A stretch of DNA of 64,000 nucleotides, from NCBI RefSeq assembly GCF_001050275.1, contig NZ_BBYA01000011.1:1-64000 (forward strand). The letters run 5' to 3'. Under the pieces are notes generated by a model, which had not been told where the DNA came from, searched no databases, and worked only from the letters and a program-made list of their open reading frames with translations. The position numbers were made by a program, and so were the translations under genes. Below, one piece after another: positions 36,426-45,797 of this stretch. This stretch comes from Leptolinea tardivitalis. GTDB lineage: Bacteria > Chloroflexota > Anaerolineae > Anaerolineales > Anaerolineaceae. The stretch's first letter is position 1. Each line of letters begins with the position of its first letter.

Positions 36426-36462
36426 AAACAACCTCTCTGATCAACAGAGAGGTTGTTTATTT
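36426..36462 (+). terminator. Rho-independent terminator
   Basis: 14-bp near-perfect stem (AAACAACCTCTCTG at 36426-36439 with its complement at 36445-36458), loop ATCAA, followed by ATTTA. The T residues are mostly inside the stem. It ends the glsB-type gene only a few bases before the polX promoter. Confidence 0.88.
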
Positions 36463-36468
36463 AATTGC

Positions 36469-36474
36469 TATAAT
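36469..36474 (+). promoter_or_regulatory. Leaderless -10 box of polX
   Basis: TATAAT with seven bases to ATG 36482. It follows the terminator directly, so the -35 region would fall inside the hairpin sequence. Confidence 0.6.
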
Positions 36475-36481
36475 CATCGCT

Positions 36482-38221
36482 ATGAACAATGAACAATTTG
36501 CCCAGGTATTTGACCGTATTGCTGATTTATTGGAAATTAAAGGTGAAGTGGTTTTTAAGACGCTGGCATATCGCAAAGCAGCTGAAAGCATCCGCGACCT
36601 TCCGGGCAGCCTGAAGGCTTTTCACCAACAGGGTAAGCTGATGGAGATTCCCGGTATTGGCAAAGCAATTGCAGAAAAAATTGAAGAGCTGATCGCCACG
36701 GAAAAGTTGGGTTTCCTTGAGAGGTTGGAAGCTGAAGTTCCGGTTGGATTATTAGAGGTGCTACAAGTGCCAGATGTTGGTCCGCGCAAGGCGGCCTTAT
36801 TTTGGAAACAGGCCGGGGTGACGTCGCTGGCAGAACTGGAAGCGGCCGCCAACGCGGGAATTATTCGGACATTGCCCGGAATGGGTGAAAAATCTGAAGC
36901 CCGCATTTTGGCCGGTATTGATGCCCTAAAACGACGCGGCCATAGACTAAATCTGGATACAGCCCGGAGTATTGCTGACCGATGGTTGGATTGGATCCGT
37001 CATCAGCCCGGGGTTGAAAGGGCCGAAGCCGCCGGAAGCCTGCGCCGTTGGAAGACGACTGTCGGAGATATTGATATTGTGGTTGCCATTAAAGAACCAT
37101 CGGAACTTATGAAAGCACTGGCCAGTCATCCCGATGTGCAGCGTGTTCTGGGAACCGGTGATAATAAAACCAGTCTGGAATTACCCGGCGGAATAAATAT
37201 GCAGGTATGGACACAGCCGCCCGACCGATTTGGAACGCTTCTTCAATTTGTATCTGGATCCAAAGATCATAATGTGGCATTACGTGCCCTGGCTCAAAAA
37301 CAGGGACTATCACTGAGCGAACAATGCATCACAACGGCTGATGGCAAAGAGATGTTGTTTGCCGATGAAGAAGGAATTTATAAAACCTTAGGATTAGATT
37401 TCATACCGCCTGAACTGCGGGAAGATCGGGGTGAAATCAAGGCGGCCGAAGAGCACAGGCTTCCCCGGTTATTGGAGGTGAGCCAACTCACGGCTGAATT
37501 ACACACCCATTCTACCTGGAGTGACGGAATCAACACCATTGAAGAGATGGCGCGCGGCTGTCTCTCACGGGGGCTGAAAATCTATTCTGCCAGTGACCAT
37601 TCTGGTGGACTCGGAATTGCCGGAGGGCTAAAACCGGAACGACTGCGGGAACGTAAAAAAGAAATTGAACAGGTTCAGCAAAAACTGGGGAACGGGATCA
37701 CCATTCTGGGGGGCGCTGAAGTGGAAATTAAAGCTGATGGTACCCTGGATTACAATGATGAAACCCTCGCCTGGCTGGATGTGGTGGTGGCTTCCTTGCA
37801 TACTTCCCTGAGGCAGCCAAGGGATGAAATAACGGCACGATTGGTGAATGCCATACGGCATCCGCATGTGGATATCATCGGTCATGCCAGTGGTCGTTTG
37901 TTGCCTAATCGCGAAGGTGCCGACCTGGATTGGGATATTGTGCTGGATGAAGCTCAAAAATCCGGTGTAGCTTTTGAAATCAATGCCAATCCTTCACGGT
38001 TGGATATTGACGAAGTTCATGTACGGCAGGCTGTGGAAATGGGCATTCCCATTTTTATCAATACGGATGCGCATGCCGTGGAACAACTTGACCTGGTAGT
38101 TTATGGGGTTTCTGTGGCACGCCGGGCCTGGTTGAAGCCAGATCAAATACTTTCCACTTGGGAACCAGACCGCCTTCTGACCTGGTTAAAGATGCCGAAA
38201 GCAAATCGGAAGAACCTGTAA
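36482..38221 (+). CDS. polX: DNA polymerase X family protein with PHP domain (PolX)
   Basis: Repair polymerase and 3'-5' exonuclease, 579 residues. Helix-hairpin-helix region near MEIPGIGKAIAEKIEEL; family X polymerase core with AGSLRRWKTTVGDIDIVVAI (catalytic DID near residue 200). A C-terminal PHP domain (about 335-575) has metal motifs ELHTHSTWSDG, SASDHSGG, GAEVEIKADG, VVASLHTS, IGHASGR and NTDAHA. Both catalytic parts look intact. birA follows 15 bases downstream. Confidence 0.95.
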   Translation: MNNEQFAQVFDRIADLLEIKGEVVFKTLAYRKAAESIRDLPGSLKAFHQQGKLMEIPGIGKAIAEKIEELIATEKLGFLERLEAEVPVGLLEVLQVPDVGPRKAALFWKQAGVTSLAELEAAANAGIIRTLPGMGEKSEARILAGIDALKRRGHRLNLDTARSIADRWLDWIRHQPGVERAEAAGSLRRWKTTVGDIDIVVAIKEPSELMKALASHPDVQRVLGTGDNKTSLELPGGINMQVWTQPPDRFGTLLQFVSGSKDHNVALRALAQKQGLSLSEQCITTADGKEMLFADEEGIYKTLGLDFIPPELREDRGEIKAAEEHRLPRLLEVSQLTAELHTHSTWSDGINTIEEMARGCLSRGLKIYSASDHSGGLGIAGGLKPERLRERKKEIEQVQQKLGNGITILGGAEVEIKADGTLDYNDETLAWLDVVVASLHTSLRQPRDEITARLVNAIRHPHVDIIGHASGRLLPNREGADLDWDIVLDEAQKSGVAFEINANPSRLDIDEVHVRQAVEMGIPIFINTDAHAVEQLDLVVYGVSVARRAWLKPDQILSTWEPDRLLTWLKMPKANRKNL

Positions 38222-38236
38222 TTCTTATAGAAAATA

Positions 38237-39040
38237 ATGGCATCAGAGTTCACATCCGAATCGCTTCAAGTAAAACTGGCACCGATCATTCCCGGTGAAA
38301 TCCGGTATTTTGACGTTACCGGTTCCACGAATGATGATGCCCTGCGTTGGCTGCAAGCAGGCGCGCCTGACGGCAGCCTTGTGGTGGCAGATGAACAAAC
38401 CTCCGGACGCGGAAGAATGCAGCGTACATGGGTCACCCGTCCGGGCGCATCTCTGGCTTTCAGCCTTATTTTCCGGCCGCAAATTCATGACCAGATTCCG
38501 TTTTATGCCCCTCTGGGTGCCCTTGGTGTTGCTCTGACTCTGGAAAAATTATACGGAGTCTGTCCAGAGATCAAATGGCCGAACGATGTGCTCATTTTTC
38601 GAAAAAAAGTCTGCGGTATACTGGCTGAGGCAGACTGGCAGGACAGCCAGCTTGCCGGTCTGGTGCTGGGTATTGGCATCAATGTTGCATCAACAGCCGT
38701 ACGCAAGGAAGATAATTTCATCTTTCCAGCGGATTCATTGCAAAACAGCCTTGGCAGGCCTATAGACCGTCTGGATGTGCTGGTGGAAACCATTCGATCG
38801 GTCTTTTTATGGCGGCAAAAGATTGGGAATGACGTTTTTTTACGTGAATGGAATAACAGGCTGGCTTTTCGCGGTGAAAAGGTACAGATTCACAGACCAC
38901 AGCAAGATGTAATGAACGGAACCGTACTACACATTGCGCCAGATGGCGCTTTGTGGATCAGAACAGATAATGGAGAGGATGTACCAGTTTCGGCAGGTGA
39001 TGTATCATTAAGACAGACACAAACGTCGCCGACGAAGTAA
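38237..39040 (+). CDS. birA: Biotin--[acetyl-CoA-carboxylase] ligase BirA, without DNA-binding domain
   Basis: Activates biotin with ATP and attaches it to the carrier lysine of acetyl-CoA or other carboxylases. 267 residues. Visible motifs are GRGRMQRTWVTRPGASLAFS (biotinyl-AMP binding), KWPNDVLIFRKKVCGILAEA and LGIGINV, followed by a small C-terminal SH3-like domain. No N-terminal HTH is present, so it is a monofunctional ligase, not a biotin repressor. ATG preceded by an A-rich stretch without a strong ribosome site; probably translated after polX. Confidence 0.93.
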   Translation: MASEFTSESLQVKLAPIIPGEIRYFDVTGSTNDDALRWLQAGAPDGSLVVADEQTSGRGRMQRTWVTRPGASLAFSLIFRPQIHDQIPFYAPLGALGVALTLEKLYGVCPEIKWPNDVLIFRKKVCGILAEADWQDSQLAGLVLGIGINVASTAVRKEDNFIFPADSLQNSLGRPIDRLDVLVETIRSVFLWRQKIGNDVFLREWNNRLAFRGEKVQIHRPQQDVMNGTVLHIAPDGALWIRTDNGEDVPVSAGDVSLRQTQTSPTK

Positions 39041-39055
39041 ATTGGGAGGCTGGAT

Positions 39056-39280
39056 ATGCTGGACGATTTTCGGAATACATCAGAACAACCTGATTATCAG
39101 GAGCCGGTACCGCCCGCCGCGATGCCTGCATATCAAGAAGAAAAGCCGGCGCAATCCCGCTTTCTGGGAATGACGCCGTTCCAACGTTTTATTATTGTTT
39201 TCTTGCTTTTTATGTTGACCTGCGTACTGGGGTCATTCTGTCTGTTGATAACAGAAAAAATAATTCCGCCTTTCTTTTAG
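39056..39280 (+). CDS. Small single-pass membrane protein, unknown
   Basis: 74 residues: a Pro/Glu-rich cytoplasmic N-terminus, MTPFQRFIIVFLLFMLTC and one membrane helix (about residues 44-67). No family recognised. GGGAGG precedes the ATG at good distance and a strong terminator follows, so it looks like a real gene at the end of the polX-birA transcript. Confidence 0.7.
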   Translation: MLDDFRNTSEQPDYQEPVPPAAMPAYQEEKPAQSRFLGMTPFQRFIIVFLLFMLTCVLGSFCLLITEKIIPPFF

Positions 39281-39302
39281 GTGGAAAAATTTTATACTTT
39301 CG

Positions 39303-39335
39303 AAAAAGAGCCGGATTACGGCTCTTTTCTTTTTT
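39303..39335. terminator. Bidirectional rho-independent terminator
   Basis: AAAAAGAGCCG (39303-39313) pairs with the complement after loop GATTA, ending in TTTTCTTTTTT on the plus strand. On the minus strand the stem is followed by TTTTTC, so it can also end the convergent gyrA transcript, whose stop codon is only a few bases away. Confidence 0.92.
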
Positions 39336-39340
39336 AATCG

Positions 39341-41851
39341 TTATTTTGTCTTTTGTGGTTGACCTACGGCCAGGTCTTCCTGTGTCAGGCGCGCCATAGA
39401 CACAGCCAGTTGAGATTTGGTCAGATTGATGATGTGAACTCCCCGGCTGGCTCGCCCCTGTGATGCAATGTCTTTCACTTTAAGACGCAACATCACACCG
39501 CCGCTTGTCATGATGGTGATTTCATCGTCTTCCTTGACGATTCTTGCAGAAACCAGAAGGCCGGTTTTCGGTAATGCTTTTTCATCAATGGTCATAACAC
39601 CACTGGTTGCCCGTCCCTTGGTCGGATAATTCTTGATGGCTGTGCGTTTACCGAAGCCGTTTTCGGTCAAAGTAAGCAGGAAACTATCTGGCTCTACCAC
39701 TTCCATCGAAGTGACTTTATCTCCTTCGGCCAGGCTGATTCCAGCCACACCGGAAGCCGGCCGGCCCATGGCACGAACGGCCGTTTCTTTCATGCGCAGT
39801 GCTTTACCCATCTTTGTGACCAGAATAATTTCATCATTGCCGCTGGTCTGGCGAACCCAGCCGAGTTGATCGCCTTTATCAAGCCCCATGGCGATCAGAC
39901 CTGAAGGGCGGACTGAGGAGAATTCAGATAGCACCACACGCTTGATCTTGCCATTAACGGTGGCCATGGTGAAGTAATCGGCTTTGTCAAAATCAGGAAC
40001 GGCGACTGCTGTGGTGATCTTTTCATCCGCCCCGATAGATAGAATATTTTGAATGGGAATGCCTTTGTCTGTGCGGTTGGCATCTGGGAACTGATAGGCT
40101 TTTTCCGAATAGACCTTCCCCTGATCAGAGAAGAAAAGAATGGTGTTGACACTGCGGGCAGGGATGAGCATAGCAATCTCATCTTCATCCTTCATGCCCT
40201 GACCGGATACTCCGCGTCCTCCGCGGGCCTGTGTCTTGTATTGGCTGGTTTGGGTGCGTTTTACATAACCACGCTGGGTAATACTGATCAATACCGGAAC
40301 GTCAGCCTGTAAGTCTTCTTCTTCAAGTTTTTCAGAGGCATCATGGGCGATACGAGTGCGGCGTTCGTCGCCGTACTTATCACTCATCTGTTTAAGATCG
40401 TCCTGAACGACTTTGAGGATTTTCTTCGGGTTAGCCAGTAAGTCTTCCAGATAACTGATCAAATTTTTGACTTCTTGGGCTTCCTTCTCAATTTTTTCTC
40501 GTTCAAGGGCAGCCAGACGGCGTAATTGCATATCCAGAATGGCTTGAGCCTGAATTTCTGTCAGTTTGAATCTGGTCATCAGGCGAGTTTTTGCCGTGTC
40601 AGCATCCGGCGATTTGCGGATGGTCGCAATGACTTCATCGAGGTTGGCCAGTGCGATAAGCAGCCCGTCCAAGATGTGCATACGGGCGCGGGCTTTTTCA
40701 AGTTCAAATTGAGATCGGCGGGTAATTACCGACCGGCGGTGTTCTATATAAATCTGCAGGGCGCGCTTGAGTGACAGGGTACGCGGCTCACCATCTACAA
40801 GCGCCAGAAGCTGGACACCGAAGGTGGATTGCAACGGTGTGTATTTGAAAAGTTGATTTAAAACCTTGCGGGGTTCGGCACCGCGTTTCAGTTCAATGAC
40901 AATACTCATACCGCGGCGGTCAGATTCATCACGGAGATCGGTGATTGAATCAATGCGCCCCTCACGAACCAGTTCAGCAATCCGTTCGATTAGACTGGTT
41001 TTATTGATCTGGTAAGGGATTTCGGTGACTACAATGGCAAAACGACCGCCACGTATCTCTTCAATATGGGCCAGTCCACGAACCACCAGACGGCCGCGTC
41101 CAGTGGAATACGCCTGCCGGATACCTTCATTCCCGATAATTACGCCGCCTGTCGGAAAATCTGGACCCGGGAGGAATTCCATCAATGTATCTGGTGTGAT
41201 TTTGTCAATTGTTTCGTAATGATCAATCAGATAGCTGATGGCTTTTGAAAGCTCCCGCAAATTGTGAGGCGGAATATTCGTGGCCATACCGACAGCAATA
41301 CCGGACGAACCATTTAACAGTAGATTGGGCAGACGAGATGGTAAAACAAAGGGTTCTTTTAATGTGCCGTCAAAATTATCGCCAAAATCAACTGTATTCT
41401 TTTCAATATCCAGCAGCATCTCTTCGGCTAATGGATCAAGCCGTGCTTCGGTATAACGCATGGCAGCCGGAGCATCACCGTCAATCGAACCGAAGTTTCC
41501 CTGCCCGTCTATAAGCGGATAACGCATGGAAAAATCCTGTGCCATACGCGCCATAGAATCATAAACAGCCGAGTCGCCATGGGGATGATATTTACCCAAA
41601 ACTTCACCGACGATACGGGCGGATTTTTTATATGGCGCATTGGAGCGGTTTCCCAGTTCAAGCATGCCATACAAGATGCGGCGATGAACCGGTTTCAATC
41701 CATCGCGGGCATCCGGAAGCGCACGCGCCACAATTACGCTCATGGCGTAATCCAGATAGGCAGTCCGCATTTCATGATCGATATCGATCGTTTGATTTGC
41801 GTTTACAGGTTCTTCAGAAGGTATTGGATTTTCAGGGGTTTGCGAGGTCAT
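39341..41851 (-). CDS. gyrA: DNA gyrase subunit A
   Basis: Breakage-reunion subunit of DNA gyrase, 836 residues. Catalytic tyrosine is Tyr133 in [10 protein letters not shown]; the quinolone region [10 protein letters not shown] has Ser94 and Asp98 at the positions of E. coli Ser83 and Asp87, the wild-type sensitive residues. The C-terminal beta-pinwheel contains a GyrA box (QARGGRG), which favours gyrase over topoisomerase IV. gyrB is not in the window. TATAAT lies 11 bases upstream of the ATG, giving a leader of only a few bases. Confidence 0.95.
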   Translation of the reverse strand: MTSQTPENPIPSEEPVNANQTIDIDHEMRTAYLDYAMSVIVARALPDARDGLKPVHRRILYGMLELGNRSNAPYKKSARIVGEVLGKYHPHGDSAVYDSMARMAQDFSMRYPLIDGQGNFGSIDGDAPAAMRYTEARLDPLAEEMLLDIEKNTVDFGDNFDGTLKEPFVLPSRLPNLLLNGSSGIAVGMATNIPPHNLRELSKAISYLIDHYETIDKITPDTLMEFLPGPDFPTGGVIIGNEGIRQAYSTGRGRLVVRGLAHIEEIRGGRFAIVVTEIPYQINKTSLIERIAELVREGRIDSITDLRDESDRRGMSIVIELKRGAEPRKVLNQLFKYTPLQSTFGVQLLALVDGEPRTLSLKRALQIYIEHRRSVITRRSQFELEKARARMHILDGLLIALANLDEVIATIRKSPDADTAKTRLMTRFKLTEIQAQAILDMQLRRLAALEREKIEKEAQEVKNLISYLEDLLANPKKILKVVQDDLKQMSDKYGDERRTRIAHDASEKLEEEDLQADVPVLISITQRGYVKRTQTSQYKTQARGGRGVSGQGMKDEDEIAMLIPARSVNTILFFSDQGKVYSEKAYQFPDANRTDKGIPIQNILSIGADEKITTAVAVPDFDKADYFTMATVNGKIKRVVLSEFSSVRPSGLIAMGLDKGDQLGWVRQTSGNDEIILVTKMGKALRMKETAVRAMGRPASGVAGISLAEGDKVTSMEVVEPDSFLLTLTENGFGKRTAIKNYPTKGRATSGVMTIDEKALPKTGLLVSARIVKEDDEITIMTSGGVMLRLKVKDIASQGRASRGVHIINLTKSQLAVSMARLTQEDLAVGQPQKTK

Positions 41852-41862
41852 AGTCAGCTAGA

Positions 41863-41868
41863 ATTATA
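41863..41868 (-). promoter_or_regulatory. -10 box of gyrA
   Basis: Minus-strand TATAAT, 11 bases before ATG 41851. The transcript leader would be about five bases, close to leaderless. Confidence 0.5.
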
Positions 41869-41917
41869 CCGCACAGCGGTATATCGCGTTTGCGTATAGT
41901 CTTGTGTTCTACTGGCT

Positions 41918-42427
41918 CTATCTCTTTAGAAATCGATTTAAGTCCTGTTGTTCAGCTAACAGAGAGACAACAGTGGATTTTTCTGGAAAAAGTTCTATCG
42001 CCAAGCCGTAAATATACTGGTATGAAAGGTTATTTTGTTCAAGGAACTTTTCCAGTATCTTGCTCAATTTATTGTGAAAAAGCTTATGCTGGTAATCATC
42101 ACGAATTCCTGCGGCAAGAATTGTACTGACCACGAATGATATGATAGCCAGTACAACCCAAATTGGCAGGCTGATTCGTGTGGATCTAAAGATGAAATAT
42201 CCTGAAAAAACCAGAACCGGCAATCCCCACCAGACAAGCAGGATCAGCCAGCCAGGGCCGGCGGGTATTGTGTCCAGTTCTTTATTCATCTGCAATAAAA
42301 AATCTTTACAAAGTTGACTTCTATCTTCCAGTATCCGGTGATCACCACAATACATACACGGTTCCTGATTTTTCATCGGGGCGCCGCAATTTGGACATAC
42401 TGATTGCGTTTTTTCCGAATATTCCAT
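41918..42427 (-). CDS. Zinc-ribbon membrane protein, unknown
   Basis: 169 residues. N-terminal zinc ribbon with CPNCGAPMKNQEPCMYCG (about residues 11-28), a charged linker and two membrane helices (about 57-77 and 87-107), then a cytoplasmic helical tail. No named family. It lies upstream of gyrA on the same strand, but gyrA has its own promoter box, so the two may be independent. Confidence 0.72.
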   Translation of the reverse strand: MEYSEKTQSVCPNCGAPMKNQEPCMYCGDHRILEDRSQLCKDFLLQMNKELDTIPAGPGWLILLVWWGLPVLVFSGYFIFRSTRISLPIWVVLAIISFVVSTILAAGIRDDYQHKLFHNKLSKILEKFLEQNNLSYQYIYGLAIELFPEKSTVVSLLAEQQDLNRFLKR

Positions 42428-42452
42428 AATTGCCTGCCGATAAGAAGTAATA

Positions 42453-42469
42453 TATCTATTTTATAGATA
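42453..42469. promoter_or_regulatory. Palindrome at the promoter of the zinc-ribbon gene
   Basis: TATCTAT-TTT-ATAGATA is a perfect 7-bp inverted repeat. On the minus strand it contains TATAAA, a plausible -10 box about 30 bases before ATG 42427, so a regulator bound here could block transcription. The sequence ATAGATATAT recurs about 40 bases further upstream. Confidence 0.4.
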
Positions 42470-42555
42470 ATGCGAAATCATGCAAAGAAACAATTGACGG
42501 GAAAAATGATAGATATATGTCCCCTTTTCTTTCATAAAAACCTGACGAAGGCTTT

Positions 42556-44490
42556 TTACATCGGGAAGAAAGCGGAAATAATGCTTGCAATGATCATGAG
42601 GAGAACCTGCAGGGCAAACAATCCGCCAAACACATAGCCGACGATCACCCAGGGGCTGTTGGATGTGGAAGTGCGAACAGGTTGATTTTCAGCCAGCTGA
42701 CGAATAATCCGTGCGGTTTCACGGGCTGATTCAAGTGTGTTGCGTGTTCCAAGCCCCTGCCATATCCAACCCTCTTTTTCTTCCGGGATGATCACACGCT
42801 TGCCGGAATAAGCATCCAACTTACCGCGGATCATTTCATCTGGTTCTGTGACGAACTTTACTGGAAGTACCAGTGCTTTGAATACGGTCAAGTCATTGAC
42901 AGATGTGACTTCATCCTTTTTAAATACCGTCAGAGGAATGCCTGGTGCACTTTTTGAAAGGGATTCTTTTACCTGTTCCACATATTGTGAATCTGAGATG
43001 GCAAACAGGGCTGTTGGGAAAGAGGCATGACGCATTGACAGGGCAGCCTGGGCAGCCTTTCCATCTGAGTGTAACGCCAGGAAGTGATAAACAAGCCAGA
43101 CAATGATGATGGCCAGGGTTTTTGAGTCATGTAGAAAATCCATTAATGGATTGCCCGGGTTTTCAACAGTTATCTTGCTGATCAGGTTATATAACAGTTG
43201 ACCGGCAGATGCCATCATACCCACTACAAGGGAAAAGAGGAGAAGATACAGGTAGCTTTTTCGAATGATTGAACGTCGGGCATGATCGCCCATGTCGCTT
43301 GTCTGGGCGGCTTCCGTCTGTAAAACTGGCCAGTAACGAAGCCAGACGGGCAGTCCGATGATCAACATGGCCAATGATGTGCTGATGGAACTGGCATAGC
43401 TGGTCAGGCTGGTGAATTGACCAAAGATAATATCGATCATGACACCAAAAAGTTGTTGAATTCCGAAGAACACGGTGATATTTCCCAACAGGGAAAGAAT
43501 ATAGAAATACAACCTGCGAAGGGCTGCCTGCCGGAGAGTATCGGCGGCATTCTTTATCGTTTCATTCCATTGACGTCCGAAGTAGGCCCAGACAACTCCC
43601 ATCGCAATGGTCACAGAAAGGGTAGAACTTAACCGGTTGAAGAGTTCGCTGCCGGTGATAGCCTCTTTTTCTAAAAACACTTTTAATACGGTTGCCAGCA
43701 CCCATCCGCCACTGGTAAGGGTGATGATGATTCCGCCAAGGGCCAAACAATACAGGCTGACAAGTCGCAGATATGAATCGGCTTCCTCTCTGGAATCGAG
43801 TGATTTTTGAATCACCTGCCAGTTGAAGGTCCACAGGGGTGCTGAAACCAGCAGAATTGCGAGACCATTGGCCAGCATTTCGCGGGTCGGGTTGCCCAGA
43901 TCGACCGGAGTATAAAAGATGTATTGCAGAATGAAGACTACCCCAAAGATCAGAAGTACCAGACTGTACAGCATCCAAATATATCGGAAGAGACGTCGGG
44001 TGCCCGGCAGATCATTCCCCGGAGTGTTATCTGCCCATTCTTTTTTAACTATGTGGAAAAAATAATAAAAAGCAACTGACAGCACCATAATGGCTATCAG
44101 ATTATCGGCCAGGGTCTGTTCTGACCCGAGGAAGGCAAAGGTGTTATCGAGATCAAAGAGTTTTAACAATTCCCGGTTGATCAGGGCGATGATATTCTGT
44201 GCAATGGGAATCAATGTTGCCAGGTAGGTTCCGTAAAGGAAGAGTTCACGCAGACGGCTGGCTCGTTCGTCCGGGTCATGAGAACTGTCCCTCTGAATGA
44301 AGATCCAATGGAAGAGGAACATGGGAAGCCCAACAATCAAGAAAGCCAGTCCGCCGGCAATCTGGTCGCCAATATTGTTAAGACTGGCGGCATCGAAAAT
44401 CGTGCGAGCCAGAGTGATGATGCTCCACATGACAACTTCAAGGCTGATGAAGGCAACCAGATAAAAATACAACCGTCTGATCGTGCGCAT
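42556..44490 (-). CDS. Multi-pass membrane protein with repeated DUF5671 units
   Basis: 644 residues and about 14 predicted membrane helices. The segment RRLYFYLVAFISLEVVMWSI at the N-terminus recurs in altered form near residues 168 (RRLFRYIWMLYSLVLLIFG), 240 (YLRLVSLYCLALGGIIITL), 322 (RRLYFYILSLLGNITVFFG) and 409 (RKSYLYLLLFSLVVGMMAS), so the protein is built from about five DUF5671-like units. A soluble segment (about 500-610) precedes a last membrane helix. Function unknown. GGAG ribosome site; 31 bases after the previous gene, probably one operon. Confidence 0.82.
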   Translation of the reverse strand: MRTIRRLYFYLVAFISLEVVMWSIITLARTIFDAASLNNIGDQIAGGLAFLIVGLPMFLFHWIFIQRDSSHDPDERASRLRELFLYGTYLATLIPIAQNIIALINRELLKLFDLDNTFAFLGSEQTLADNLIAIMVLSVAFYYFFHIVKKEWADNTPGNDLPGTRRLFRYIWMLYSLVLLIFGVVFILQYIFYTPVDLGNPTREMLANGLAILLVSAPLWTFNWQVIQKSLDSREEADSYLRLVSLYCLALGGIIITLTSGGWVLATVLKVFLEKEAITGSELFNRLSSTLSVTIAMGVVWAYFGRQWNETIKNAADTLRQAALRRLYFYILSLLGNITVFFGIQQLFGVMIDIIFGQFTSLTSYASSISTSLAMLIIGLPVWLRYWPVLQTEAAQTSDMGDHARRSIIRKSYLYLLLFSLVVGMMASAGQLLYNLISKITVENPGNPLMDFLHDSKTLAIIIVWLVYHFLALHSDGKAAQAALSMRHASFPTALFAISDSQYVEQVKESLSKSAPGIPLTVFKKDEVTSVNDLTVFKALVLPVKFVTEPDEMIRGKLDAYSGKRVIIPEEKEGWIWQGLGTRNTLESARETARIIRQLAENQPVRTSTSNSPWVIVGYVFGGLFALQVLLMIIASIISAFFPM

Positions 44491-44521
44491 GAGATACTCC
44501 GTCCAGTTATCTGGCTGTCAA

Positions 44522-45049
44522 CTAATACTTTAGGTTTTCATCGTACCAGTCGTATCCCCAGAATGGATTGGGGAACTTACGTATTTTCCATTGTCCGTTC
44601 TGACGCACCAGATCGACTGTTTCATGTTCACGGGAAAGTTCATTGAAGGGTCCACCGTAATTTCGTTGGATAACCACCGTAACAAACGCAGTGTCTCCTG
44701 TAATGGAGCTGGTTCCAAACGTGAGCCCGGCGCGGTTATACGATTCAAAGCTGGTAACGAAGAACTCCCGGAATCTGGCAAAATCTGGTTTGGCTTTATC
44801 TTCTGCCAGATATCCATAGGCTTTTTCAAAGTTCTTCTTCTGAAGAGCAAGAATATAATTCTGGATAATGCCTTCCGGTGTATCTTCGGCAGTGTAATGC
44901 GCCTCACCCCGGCGCATAAAAAAGAGCGAAAGGGCTACGATTACCAGTACACCGATACCGATTAGGATTCCAATGAGAAAACGATCAAGTTTCAAAACAC
45001 CCTCCTGATCTGCCGCCATTATTTGCGGTTGAATCATCTCCTTTTTCAT
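44522..45049 (-). CDS. Membrane-anchored NTF2/DUF4878-like protein, unknown
   Basis: 175 residues from ATG 45049: one membrane helix (about residues 22-44), then a domain of the lumazine-binding/NTF2-like type starting TPEGIIQNYILALQKKNFEKA and ending GQWKIRKFPNPFWGYDW, a common pattern for extracytoplasmic domains of unknown function. The start is uncertain; ATG 45037, directly behind AAAAAGGAG, is an alternative. It is probably co-transcribed with the DUF5671 gene. Confidence 0.7.
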   Translation of the reverse strand: MKKEMIQPQIMAADQEGVLKLDRFLIGILIGIGVLVIVALSLFFMRRGEAHYTAEDTPEGIIQNYILALQKKNFEKAYGYLAEDKAKPDFARFREFFVTSFESYNRAGLTFGTSSITGDTAFVTVVIQRNYGGPFNELSREHETVDLVRQNGQWKIRKFPNPFWGYDWYDENLKY

Positions 45050-45060
45050 TGTAACGAAAA

Positions 45061-45105
45061 CCAATAAACAAACCAACCATGTATAAAAAACACATGGTTG
45101 GTTTG
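45061..45105 (-). terminator. Strong hairpin terminator after the xpt-type gene
   Basis: Perfect 14-bp stem (45069-45082 with 45092-45105, CAAACCAACCATGT) with a nine-base loop. In the minus direction it is followed by TTTATTGGTTTT. It should separate the phosphoribosyltransferase from the membrane-protein genes. Confidence 0.82.
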
Positions 45106-45130
45106 ACGTAATTAATAGGGAGCTGTTGGA

Positions 45131-45703
45131 TTAATCGCAGAAAATTATTTTGCCGTCTTCCATCGAATCGATGCGTACGAGAGAAACGATCGGAACACCG
45201 AAAGATTCCAGGTTTTTCCGTCCGCCCTCAAAAGATTTTTCAATAAGTGCACCTATACCCACCAGTTCAGCCCCGGCAGCCTGTACCAATCGCACCAGAC
45301 CAAGAATGGTGGAACCGGATGCCAGGAAATCATCGATGATCAATACTTTCTGGCCGCGTGGAAGGTAATCTGGTGAAACAATGAGGTCAACCATATGTCC
45401 TTTGGTATGCGAAGGTGCCACAGTGAAATACACCTGGTCGGGCATGGTTACGGGTTTATGTTTACGAGCATAGACAACAGGGAGCGAAAGGTGTTTGCCT
45501 GCCATTAAAGCCGGGGCGATACCCGATATTTCCGCCGTCAGGATGCGGTCAGCTTTACAGTTGGCAAAACTTCTGGCAAATTCTGCACCACAGGCATCCA
45601 TCAATTCAGGATCAACCTGGTGATTGATAAAGCTATCTACTCGAAGAATGCCATTATTGAGATATTTTCCTTCTTTTAGAATGCGATCCTGTAAAAGCTG
45701 CAT
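45131..45703 (-). CDS. xpt: Xanthine phosphoribosyltransferase
   Basis: Purine salvage enzyme that makes XMP from xanthine and PRPP in the cytoplasm. 190 residues, the family length. N-terminal MQLLQDRILKEGKYLNNGIL and LRVDSFINHQVDPELM are typical of Xpt; the PRPP loop is VLIIDDFLASGSTI (about residues 126-139). I use ATG 45703 with GAGGAG seven bases upstream; a longer open frame to 45913 would overlap maf and has no family support. No purine riboswitch is seen in the short upstream gap. Confidence 0.93.
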   Translation of the reverse strand: MQLLQDRILKEGKYLNNGILRVDSFINHQVDPELMDACGAEFARSFANCKADRILTAEISGIAPALMAGKHLSLPVVYARKHKPVTMPDQVYFTVAPSHTKGHMVDLIVSPDYLPRGQKVLIIDDFLASGSTILGLVRLVQAAGAELVGIGALIEKSFEGGRKNLESFGVPIVSLVRIDSMEDGKIIFCD

Positions 45704-45784
45704 ACCAAGCCTCCTCATTGATTTATCGTATTGTAATCTCCATTTATCAATATTCGTATCTGTTTTTTCCAACTTCAAACGTGT

Positions 45785-45790
45785 TAAAAT
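45785..45790 (+). promoter_or_regulatory. Leaderless -10 box of maf
   Basis: TAAAAT with seven bases to ATG 45798. No clear -35 box. It stands divergent to the xpt promoter region. Confidence 0.5.
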
Positions 45791-45797
45791 TTTGACA

